A stretch of DNA of 52,911 bases, taken from positions 1-52,911 of the forward strand of contig MCFG01000436.1 of assembly GCA_002104895.1 (NCBI GenBank). Reading direction: 5' to 3'. Within the stretch, counting starts at the first letter, position 1; each line of letters starts with the position of its first letter. The notes beneath the pieces are model-generated. The model did not search any database and had not been told where the DNA came from. It saw only the letters and a list, made by a program, of their open reading frames with translations. The position numbers and the translations under genes are program-made. The DNA comes from Anaeromyces robustus (Eukaryota > Neocallimastigomycota > Neocallimastigomycetes > Neocallimastigales > Neocallimastigaceae). This document shows, piece by piece, positions 1 through 13,602 of the stretch.

Positions 1-2735
<2,735 letters not shown>

Positions 2736-5700
2736 TTATTGATTCCATTTTAAGAACATATCATCAAAATCTTCTGTTGAGAAGTTTTTATTTAAATAAT
2801 TGATAAATGCTCTTGAAAAAGTATTTCTTTCTTGATGGAAACATAATGTATTTAAATTAGAATGAAGTGATATAAATTTTTTAACTGTTTTTTCTCTAAT
2901 TCTTAAACAACCTTTAATATTTAACTAAATTTTTATTGAAAATTATAATTATATATAAAAAATAAATTATTAATAAATTAAATTATATATATAATATAGT
3001 ATGTATTATAATACTGAATATTATATGAGATTTTAATAATCTTTTATATAGATTATTATTTATATAAACTTACTTTTTCAATGTAAGGACAATATTTATT
3101 TAAGCATTCAATAGATTTATCTGTTAAGCTTTCGGAATTAGCAATAGATAAATATTTTATATTAGCTTGTTCTTTAATAAAAGATTCAAAGCCTTCATCA
3201 GTTATTCTGGGACAATCATCTATAGAAATAGCTTCTAATGATTCACAATTTTCGGCAATTATCATTAATCCATCATCAGTAATATCCATACAATCACTAA
3301 GATTTATACGTTTCACCCGATTATTTCTTGGATGATAATAATGACTACTATTACTACTACTACCATTATTATAATTTCTATTACGATTAGATTGATTATT
3401 ACTATGGAAAAGATGATCTTCAGAGTAAACGTTGGTAAGATTTTCATTCATAAAAAGAGAATCATCTTCCATAGAAAATAAATTTTCAAGTCCATGATCT
3501 GAAATATTAAGAAGTCCTGTAAAATTAATATATTCTAATTTTGGACAATAACGATTAATTAATTTTAAAGAAGCATCCGAAAAACTAGTTGTTAACATTA
3601 AACCTAATTCTTCTACATTTTTAAGATAGGGTATAATATAATCAAAGCCACTTTCTTCACATTGAACTTGAATTAAATCTAAATTTTTTAATGATGGTTC
3701 TAAATTTTTAAATATTTTTTTAATAATTGCTTTAGTTTCTAGAGAAAAGAAAGAAAGAATCAATGAACGAATATTATGGCAACGTTCTGAAATTCTTAAT
3801 AAACTACGTTCAGTAATATTTGAGGTGGAAAATGGAATAAAAAGTAATTGATATACATTCGTACATACAGATGATATTACTTCAGCTGTTAAATTACCAA
3901 AATTAACACCAAATAAAGCAAGATCTATTATATATATTATAAAAAAAAATAAAATATAAAAAAAAATATTAAATTATGATGTAAAAAAAAAATATATATA
4001 TATATATATTATTTTGTAATGTGATTTATATTATAATAAAAATGAAAATAATATATTTTATTAATATTTATTTATAAATTTTATTTAACAAATTTTCTTC
4101 AGTAATAATAATATTTTATAATACAAAATTAAATAAAAAAAAATCTTACATTTAAGATTTGGACAATTTCTTAAAATCATATTAAATGCTAATTCACCTT
4201 TACGATCATACCATTCTTTTGAATCTGGAACTTTTCCATCATGAGAAACTCTTAATACGATAGTACGGGTAGGCGAAATTTTTTCAGTTTTGCATAAAAC
4301 TTCTAAAGAAGCTGCAATTTTTAATAAAATATAAGTATTAATAGTATTTATATAATTAAAAGATAAAGTATGATAAAGTTCTTTTTGAGCCAAACGACTC
4401 CAACTACGACAAACTTGTATACAATTATATACATCTTTATAAGAATTAGCAGTAGATAAAGATGATTTTGAATTATTTTCATTAGAATTTGTTTCATCTT
4501 CATCTTCACTTTCCATTTCATCCATATCATTATCAGTATCATTATCATTATTACTGTCATCATTATTCTCATTTATATTATTTGAAATTGATGAAGAACT
4601 ATTATCACCAATATTAATATTATTGTCACTATTATTATTGCTGCTACTACTGCTATCATTATTATTATTATTATTATTACTATTGGTTATATTTTCATTT
4701 TGATCATTTGATAATGATGAAAAAGAAGAAGATGATGAAGATGTTTTATTTTTATTAAAACCTTTTTTTTCTTTATTTTTATTATTATTAGAGTCTTTTG
4801 GAATTATACGAACATATCTAAAGATTTTAGCTAATACTTCTGGAGGGAAATCTTTAATTTTGGATGAAACTTTTTCATTTGTTATATTATCAGTTCCATT
4901 TACCAATATAGATTCTCTGGAATTTTTTCTTATATTAATGTTGCAAGAACTATTAGAATGAGCATTACGATATAATTTATCTCTATTAATAAAGTTTTCT
5001 TCATCTAATAAATTACTTGCATCAATATTAAAGAAACTATGGAAAGAATCTGAAGTATTAATATCTATATTATTTATATCCATATTATCTTCATTATTTC
5101 TGGAATTAATAGAGTCGGTTGAGTAGATAGAAATTGTAGAAGTAGAAGATAATTCATGAATAGAAATAGGATTTAATGTTTTTTCCATTAGGCTTTCTGA
5201 TGATGAGATTCTTTCTGAATTATTATTGTTATTATTATTATTGTTATTATTATGATTATTATTATTATTATTATCATTGTTATTATTATCTTTTATTTCC
5301 ACTTTTCCTTTATCTTTACTTGAAACTTTATTATCTTTCATAGAATTCATCATATTATTTATAAATGTTGTATTTGACATAGAATATACAGTTATATTTT
5401 GTGAAATTGGTGGTTTTTGATTTTCATTTTCACTTTGATCTTTTAAGATATTTGTATTGATATATAAATTATCTTTTGCAAATAAATCTTTATTATATTT
5501 TTCAATCTTTAAGAAGGAATTACCTAAAATATCTAATAAACAACGAATAGAAGCTACTGATTCAGGATTAAGAATTGTATTAGACATATTATTATTTTGG
5601 ATATCTTCATTTAAATTATGATTACGAACATGTCTATTTTCATCACTAATATTATTAAATTTATTATTATAAGGATCATCAGAAATGACCAATAAATTTC

Positions 5701-6388
5701 TACAAGCACTCATAATATATAAAAGTTGACGTTTATAAGATTGAAATTTTTTTTGATAATATTCAATATTCATTTTTAATAAAAATAAATTCCTATCAAA
5801 TATATTTTCATTTCTTATACTTTCATATTTACTAAGTAATCGAAGAACTATATTTTTATTATTTATATTAATAATAATTTATTAAAAAAATGGATTATAA
5901 AAATATGAAATTAAAAAAAAAAAAAAAAATTTTTTCCATAGGAAAAAATAGAAATAGGAATTTTATAATTAATATAAATTTATATAATGCTATTAATAAT
6001 TATTAATAAAATTAAATAAAAATAAAAATATAAAAATATAAAAATAAAAAATAAATAATATCTATCTAATATTGATTATTGATGATGATTATAAAAATTT
6101 TATATATATTTAATTTAATATATGATTTTTAGAGTAATTAACTTACATTCATTATATTCAAAAGAAAATCTTGATTGAATTCCAACAAGACATAAATTTA
6201 AAGTCCATGATAGAGTTTTGTTCATTAATTTTTCACTATTATATCTACAATGAATTCCAAAATTTTCATTTTGAATATTATCATTTCTTGCTTGTTGTTG
6301 AGCATGATGATTTTCTACTTCTTGTGCCACATTTATTTCTTCAATTAAATCATTTTCGTTATCATTATTATTGTTATTATTAATATTA

Positions 6389-6419
<31 letters not shown>

Positions 6420-7071
6420 TATTAACATTATTATCATTATTATTATCATTATTATTATTATTATTATCTTCTTCTTCAACAAATACAATATTTGAACGAT
6501 GATTATGCTCCACAGAAGTAGATCCATCACTTGTTGTAGGATTATTATTATTATTATTATTATTATTTATAGAGCCATTATTAATATCATTTCCACTACT
6601 GCTACTACTACCATTATTATTATCATTATTATTATTATTATTAAAAAGTAATGCCCTACGACCTCCTTGACGAACTTCTTCTTCTTCACTGTCTATTTCA
6701 TTATTACTATTATTATCATGATTTAAAAGTGAACGATTACCATCATTGTCTTCATTATCACTACTATGATTAGATATTAAAACATAATTATTATATCTAT
6801 TTTCATGTTGTTGATCAATAATAATAGAATTATTATTAGTAAAATTATTATTAACAATTTGATCTAATTCTTCATCATTTTGTATAGATAATGGTGGTAA
6901 ATGTAATGGTGGAGGTTCAGTTGAACTACGACCATTTAATAAAATACCCATTCTTGGTACAGTATTTTCTTCATTATCACCAATTACCGGATGATGAACT
7001 ACTTCATTATTTGGATCTGATCTTGACTCAACAAAAGCAATATGTCTACCTTGATAATTATCATTCTCCAT
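2736..7071 (-). CDS. F-box / leucine-rich-repeat protein (4 exons)
   Basis: Proposed CDS is complement(join(2736..2924,3074..3924,4150..5847,6147..7071)), 3663 nt, 1220 residues. All three introns (149, 225 and 299 nt) have GTAAGT/GTAAGA donors and TAG acceptors, and phases match. Residues 1-300 are Asn/Asp/Glu-rich. An F-box starts near residue 641 (KDFPPEVLAKIF) and its second half (CIQVCRSWSRLAQKELY) is near 780, with a Ser/Asn/acidic insert between. From about 865 to the end are Cys-containing LRRs (RNCPNLK, LSDCMDITDDGL, IDDCPRITDEGF, NKYCPYIEK) of the AMN1/FBXL type. Known for the family: the F-box binds Skp1 and the LRRs recruit substrates to an SCF ubiquitin ligase. The start is the first ATG of exon 1. 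The substrate cannot be told. ORF segments at 5773 and 3763 are not separate genes, because in-frame coding continues upstream of both to a TAG acceptor. Confidence 0.85.
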
Positions 7072-8542
7072 TCTGATTAAAATTTATTCTGATTAAAATT
7101 TATAATAAAAAAAAATTAAATAATAGTAATAATAATGAAAAAAAAAAAGGCTATATATAATAAATAAGAGGAAAATTAAAAATAGATAAAAAATATAATA
7201 ATATATTTATAATAGAAAAATAGTAAAAGAAAATGAAAGTTATTATTATTAATAATATTTCCCCTTAATGGAAATTACAATGATAAAATAAAAAAAAAAA
7301 TTATTTCATATATATTAATATAATAGGATAATAGGATAATAGGTGTTCCAAAAAATATATTATAGTTTTTAATTAAAAACTTTTAAAAAAAAATAAAATA
7401 AAATATTTTTTCATATCATATTATTAATTAATAATAGCCGAATAAAATAAATTGTAGTTAATAAAAGTGATAAAAAAAAATAAAAAAAAATTTTATAAAA
7501 ATCTAAATATGTAATAATATTTAATTTTTTAAACTTTTATATATTATTGATTTAAAAAAAAATAAAATAAAATAGAAATAATATTAAAAAAAAAAAGCTT
7601 ATTAGAATTACATATATATAAAACTCAAAAATATTATTATTCCTTATATATTAATAATTAATCTGAATTTACACTTTTTTTTTCTTCTTTATTTATTTCT
7701 ATTTTATTTAATTAATAAGATGTTAATATTTAAAAAAAAAAAATATCAAAAAAATTTGTTTTTTATAAAAATTTAAAATTTCCAATTCTAATAAATTAAA
7801 ACATAAAGTTTAATGAAAAAATTATCATAAAAATAACATAAAGATTATTATTTAATAATTTTAAAATTTAAACATTAAAATTTTATAATAAAAAAATTTT
7901 ACATGAATATATATATATGTGTGTGTGTATGAATGTATTAATGAACGTTTGTACAATTAAATATAATAAAAAAGTACTATTCTATCTATTTTTTATTATA
8001 TTTAATTTTATATATTTAATTAATATATAAAATTAAAATAATAAATAAAAATATATTAAAACATTAAAAAAAAAAAAAAAACATTAGTAATAATATAAAT
8101 GATTTATATATAATATATGATGAATATAATATATATCTTTTATATTTTATAGATATAATAAAAATATATATATATAATTTTTAAAGAATCTTTTAATCAA
8201 ATATTTAAATATTACATTCATCCTAATAAATTCATATTAAATATTTAAAAACTAAGAAAATTAAAGAATTTAAAAAAAAAATAAATAAATAAATAAATAA
8301 ATAAAATTTTAAAAAAAAAATAATTGAATTTATTATTTTTATGTCGTCCGTTAACCTAAATAAGTTTATTATATTATTAGAATTTGTAGCACATGTTCAA
8401 TTTTAAATTTATAGGATTAACATAATAAACTTATTATATTACTTTTTATCAATTGTATTAAAAGAAATTAAAGTTATAATAATAATAATAAAATGATATT
8501 GTAAACGTATTACTATCTTATTTAATATAATAGCTTTTATTG

Positions 8543-8581
<39 letters not shown>

Positions 8582-9733
8582 TTAATTTATATATTTATTA
8601 TTATTTTTTATGTAATATTTAGTAATATATATCAAATTAAACTTTTTTATGTAACATTTACGTATTCATAAAAAAATGTTTTTCTTATTGATTAATAATT
8701 ATTTATAATTTTATATAAAAATAAAAACAAAAAAAAAAAAATTCTGATTGTCAATACTCTTTATCATTCAAAATAAAAGTACAAACAGATATAATAGTTA
8801 AATATTGTGAAATCAATTTACAATACCAAATATATCCATAGAATTTCAAAAAAGAAAATGTATTATCTACATTAGTCAATGATATTACTACTAATATTAT
8901 TTATGTTAGAGATCGAGTGTAAAAATGTTTAAAAAAAAAAAATCACTATTATTTATACTGATTTTTGTTGTTTAATTCTTATAAATGTTATAAAATTATA
9001 AAAAATGGTTTGGTTAATCAAATGAAACAAAAAATTTGAGAATAAAACATTTTTTACATGATGTTGTTATTCAAAAATTTTGATTATAAACGAAAGATTT
9101 GTTTTGTTACTGAAATTTATGTCATTCATTGAAAGATGATCATTAATCATTATTTATAGTAACATAAAAAAAAATAATAATAATAAATGAAATAAATAAA
9201 GCATTAACATATACTATGCCTAAATTTTTATATAGTAAAATACAACTATTAAAAAAAGTTTTTTTTTTTTTAGATTTTAGGCTAATTAATCTTCAAAATA
9301 TTTAATTTAAAAAGTAATATATGTGTGAAATATAAATTACATATACATGAAATGCATAGTAAATAGAAGTAATAATAAAAAATACAGAAGAATATTTAAA
9401 TATATTATAGATATTAAATCAAATTAAAAATATTAAATAAACAAAAAGAAAAGAATTCTTTTTTTTTTTTTTTTTTTTTTATATAGCACAAAATTCGTAC
9501 AAAAAAAAAAAAAAAAAAAAAAAAAAAAGAAGATAAATTTCTATTTCTCCCATTCAACGAATGGAATACTACTCATATAACATATTTTTAAATCCTTAAT
9601 ATATATTAATATATTTTTGTGTTATCATTATATATGTATAATATATAAATTCAAATTAAACGAAAATAAAATGAAATAAAAAAATATTTTTTTAAATCAT
9701 ACAATTTGTACGTCATATTTATTGAGTTTAAAT
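7072..9733. other. Intergenic desert
   Basis: The first few hundred bases should carry the promoter and 5' leader of the F-box gene. The rest is A/T-rich with poly-A, (TA)n near 8560 and a short (AAAT)n at 8281-8304. A weak coding relic at 8750-9160 is listed separately. Nothing else is supported. Confidence 0.5.
8750..9160 (+). pseudogene. Possible decayed coding fragment
   Basis: Translation on the plus strand gives protein-like stretches broken by stops: KVQTDIIVKYCEINLQYQIY, then a stop, then NFKKENVLSTLVNDITTNII running into VRDRV and a stop, and further on FKNFDYKRKICFVTEIYVIH. Composition is more balanced than the flanks. I do not recognise the family; a relic of a mobile-element polyprotein or a host gene is possible. 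Weak evidence, by eye only. Confidence 0.2.
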
Positions 9734-9772
9734 GGGAAGTGTGCATTTCGGCAATGTATTTCGTAAATGTAT

Positions 9773-9937
9773 AACTCTCTTAAAAAATTTTTATATAAAT
9801 GTGGCGTCAAAAATATTTATATAAATTTAAAATATGAAATTTTTTGCATTGACAGGTCCTTTACGCCACATTTCATATTTTAAATTTATATAAATATTTT
9901 TGACGCCACATTTATATAAAAATTTTTTAAGAGAGTT
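9773..9937. repeat. Perfect 68-bp-stem hairpin inside the MITE
   Basis: 9773-9840 is the exact reverse complement of 9870-9937, with a 29-base loop (9841-9869). The arm contains GTGGCGTC / GACGCCAC. A transcript of either strand would fold into a 68-bp duplex without mismatch. The loop end repeats ACGCCACATTT from the right arm. Confidence 0.95.
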
Positions 9938-9972
9938 TATATACTAGTACTTGTATATTAAAACATTTCTTA

Positions 9973-10160
9973 TTTATTTCATAATTTAAAGAATTATAAA
10001 TATAAATTTTAAATTTCACTTAATATTTTATTTATTTCATAATTTAAAGAATTATAAATATAAATTTTAAATTTCACTTAATATTTTTTTTATTTCATAA
10101 TTTAAAGAATTATAAATATAAATTTTAAATTTCACATAATATTTTATTTATTTCATAAGT
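9973..10160. repeat. 58-bp tandem repeat, 3 copies plus partial
   Basis: The TTTCATAATTTAAAGAATTA motif recurs at 9977, 10035 and 10093, with a diverged partial copy at 10151, so the period is 58. Copies are nearly identical. The array lies within the TIR element, between the hairpin and the right end. Confidence 0.93.
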
Positions 10161-10369
10161 TAAATAAAAAAAAAAAGAAATATTAATAAAAAGAAGATAC
10201 CACTAATAAATTGGTTTCATAAATCAATAATAAATAAAATATTGATTTTAATAATATAATAAATTTTTTATTTATTTATTTTATAAGCCACAATATAATA
10301 CATTTAAATAATACGTTATTTTAATGCGCGATACATTTACGAAATACATTGCCGAAATGCACACTTCCC

Positions 10370-10408
10370 TTAATATACATGTATCATAAATAAAAAAACA
10401 CAAAATAG

Positions 10409-10465
<57 letters not shown>

Positions 10466-11442
10466 GTTAAACATTATAGATAATAATGAATAATACTTGG
10501 AGGGTATAAAGTAGTATAATAATACATAAAAACAAAATACAATAAATCCATTACCAACCCTTAAATTCTACATATAGAATTATTAAAGTAAAATTGATCT
10601 ATTTTATTCCACTTGAGTTTTTTTTTTTTTTTTTTTTACTTGAGTCGGTAATATGTTGTCTTCAAATGAAAAAAAAAAAAAAAAAAAAAAAAAAGTTTTT
10701 CCTTTTTTTTTTGTTTGTTTTTTTATTTATTTATTTATTTATTTTCAAAAATTGATCTGATAAAATCCACAGAAGATTAGAGAGAAGAAAAGAAAAGAAA
10801 TGTCAAAATCTTTTAATGTAAATAATTACATATTTTGTTGACAACAAAGGCAGTTAAAAATTTGTTTTAACAAATTTTACTATTTACTATTAAATGATTC
10901 AATACTAATTTTAGCAATTTGTTTTATTAATAATATATAAAATATATAAAAAGATACACTTTTAATTAATAAAAATGTTTTTGTTTTTTGTCTTGTTTTG
11001 TTTTGTTTTTTTATCTTTATTTTTATTTATGTTTTTTTTTTTTTATTTTTTTATTTATTTTTTTTTTTTTTTTTTTTTATATTTTTTTTTATTTTTTTAC
11101 AATTAATATTGATTAAAATTTAAAAAAAAAAAAAATTATATATATATATATCATAAAACTTTTGAAATTTACTTTCGTTTGTTATAATAAAAAAAAAAAA
11201 AGTATATTATATATATATTATATTATAAATCTTTTATATAAAAAATAAAGAAAATTTTTAAATTTTAAATTTTTAATAATAAGAAAAAATTAATAATGAA
11301 ATAAAAGAAAATTTTTTATATATTATAAAATAAAAAATTTGAAATATGAAAAAAAAAAAAATAATTTTTTATATTTATTAGATTTTGTTTTGCTTTTGCT
11401 TTGTTTTTAAGTTTTGTTTTTGCTTGCTTTCTTTAAATTCCT
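10370..11442. other. Intergenic, homopolymer-rich
   Basis: Contains long poly-A and poly-T tracts, a T/G-rich stretch around 10980-11030, and A/T filler. No coding support. The part near 11380-11440 (TTTTGCTTTGC-like) is probably 3' untranslated sequence of the zinc-finger gene. Confidence 0.5.
10409..10462. repeat. Poly-A tract, ~54 bases
   Basis: Uninterrupted run of A, the longest homopolymer in the window, 40 bases beyond the right end of the TIR element. Confidence 0.95.
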
Positions 11443-11482
11443 TCAGTTAATAATGCTTTTTTTTTTTTTTTTTTTTTTTTTA

Positions 11483-11540
11483 GTTAACATGACAAGAAAT
11501 CTTTTTTTTTTTTTAGTTAACATGACAAGAAATCTTTTCA
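11483..11540 (-). repeat. 33-bp tandem duplication over the zinc-finger stop codon
   Basis: GTTAACATGACAAGAAATC followed by a T-run occurs at 11483 and again at 11516, a period of 33. On the gene strand this duplicates the last sense codons (ISCHVN) and the TAA stop; the second copy falls in the 3' untranslated region. Confidence 0.92.
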
Positions 11541-13602
11541 TGACGATGAAGAGCATCCTTTCTGTTAAATGTCTTTCCACATTCTTACAATAAAACTTTT
11601 CTCCTTCATGAATAGAAGCAATATGACGGCTCAAAACAGATGCACTAAAGAAGCTGTCATTACAGAACTTACAAGTAAAATCCTTGTTTCTTTTTGGGTT
11701 ATGAATTCTAATGTGTTCCTTCAAGTTAAATTCTCTATTAAACTTCTTATGACATGACATAAATGGACAAATGCTAAACTTTCTTGGTTTTCTTGGACGA
11801 CCCTTTCCCCTCTTTAATTTTGAAAGCTTTTCAAGTTCAATAACATCTTCCATAACAACTTCAACTGGAGCAAGGTGAACTAATTTAGTAATATTTTCAT
11901 TAGTAAAATTAAAGGTCAATTCATTTACTTTACATTGCTTAATAGTTTCATTAGATGGGAAGGAAAGTTCTTCTAGGAAAGCACCAAAATCTTCATCACA
12001 TAAAGTAACTTCAGATGTCTTTTGAGCAGAATTTTGGGTTTCAGTTTCAGTTTCAATTCCAGTTCCAGTTTTAGTTCCGTTCGAATTTGAAGATGAAGTA
12101 GTTCCTGTAGTAATACCATCATTTCCATTAATTATATTGTTAAGTTCCTTCAAAAGCATGCTAACCTTCTCCAAATTAGTATTTTTTTCTTCTTTATTTT
12201 CTTGATTAGTAACCTCTGATTGAGCAGCTTTTACATCTTCATTACCTAAAAGGTCATTACCTTCAAATATTGAAGTATTAATTGGCATTGCTGGAATTGC
12301 AAACATTTCATCATTAATGTCAGTTGAAGTGTTAGTAGCAGACAAATTTGGAGTAGACATAACTGGGAAAGCAAATGGTGATTCAACGACAGAATTAACA
12401 TTGTTTTGTAAGAGTGGGGAAGCCATAACAATGCTATCAACCAAAGATGGATTCTGAAGTGGTGGAATAAATGTTGATGAAGTTGAACCTGAAATAATAG
12501 GAGATGGAGCTAAAAGATCGTTAATAGAAGAAACAGAGTTATTTCTAGTAACATCATTAAACATTCCAATAAATGGAGAAGCCATTTGTGGAGTATTTAA
12601 AAGAGCTTCAGCTGGGCTTGTAATGGTTGAAATGGTTGCAGAATCATTAATAAGTGGAGTGGTTTCAATCATTGGAATTGGGCTCTTAAATGGGTTTAAT
12701 TCATCCTTTGAAACAATAGAAGTAGAATCAGATAAACATGAATCGATATCCATGATTGGTGTGGTTAATGGATTAATTGGTGTAATTGGAGTAGATGGAA
12801 TGTTACAAGACAATATGTTTTCCTTATGAATTAAACCATTAATTGGTGAAAAGACATCTGGACTTGGCATTATTTGATTCATCTGAGTGTCTATAACAGG
12901 TAAAGTAAAAAGATCAACAGAAGGAGTTTTTGGTAAAAAGAGAGTTTTATTATCATTTTCCTTATTAATAACTGAAGAAGCAAGTAAATTTTCGTCTAAA
13001 AAGACATTATTTAAAGGAGTAGCCATTGGTGTAGCTAATTGAGTATTTATTTGAGTAGTATTATCAAGTTTAGAAATATTTTCAGTAGAAGATTGAGTAG
13101 CAATATCAGTTACGTTTTCTTCGATTTCGTTGGTTGTAGTTGAAGATAATTCTTTTTCGTTATCAAATAATTTTTCCCCAAGAGTCTTGAAAATTTCCAT
13201 AAAGCTCTCAGGGTTAACTTCTTTCAATGACTCAATAAATTCCTTTTTAGTAGTTACATCTTGGATTTTATCCTTATTTCCTGTAAATACCATTTTAAGA
13301 ATTTCTTCAATTGGTCTGCTTTCCTGATTTTCAACGGCAATATTTTCGATTGAAGTTTTTTCGTTTAACAAGGTTTCAACAGATACCGATGTAATTTCAT
13401 CATCAATGAATTCATTCAATGAAGAAGAAGACGACGATCTCGTAAACTTCTTGGTTGACCCGGTATCGATCTGTGAATTGGTGATACATGACTTCTTCTC
13501 TTCTCTATCAAATAACCTTCTTCTTGGCGAAAAACAGCGATAATTAAATTGTTTTGATACATTTTCTAAATTCTTAACTTCGTTATTAAAGGTAAATTTC
13601 AT
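11513..13602 (-). CDS. C2H2 zinc-finger transcription factor, Ace2/Swi5-like; frameshifted in finger 3
   Basis: The frame opens at 13602 (MKFTFNNEVK). Read straight through, it ends in a poly-Lys tail at 11443. The third finger is out of frame by one base at about 11584: on the gene strand TGTAAGAATGTGG would need one more base to give C-K-x-C. Past that point the other frame reads GKTFNRKDALHRHEKISC and stops at 11513. Allowing for that base, the length is 2091 nt, 696 codons. Residues 25-31 are SPRRRLF, a cyclin-docking-type motif. The middle is Ser/Thr-rich with over a dozen SP/TP sites. GRPRKP near 605 is AT-hook-like. Fingers 1 (CPFMSC...HIRIH) and 2 (CKFC...HIASIH) are intact. Finger 3 is C2HC, as in yeast Ace2/Swi5. 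Likely a nuclear, kinase-regulated activator. Codon use is richer in G/C than the neighbours. Sequencing error and a real mutation are both possible. Confidence 0.85.

Larger units (their letters stand above)
9734..10369. mobile_element. MITE-like element with 39-bp perfect TIRs
   Basis: The first 39 bases (9734-9772, starting GGGAAGTGTGCATTTCGG) are the exact reverse complement of the last 39 (10331-10369). Inside, directly against the left TIR, is a perfect 68-bp inverted repeat, followed by 58-bp tandem repeats and an A/T-rich tail. There is no open reading frame for a transposase, so the element would be non-autonomous. Flanks read TTAAAT on the left and TTAATA on the right: possibly a TTAA-type or degraded target duplication, but no exact one is visible. 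The GC-containing ends stand out sharply from the surrounding A/T. Family unknown. Confidence 0.85.
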
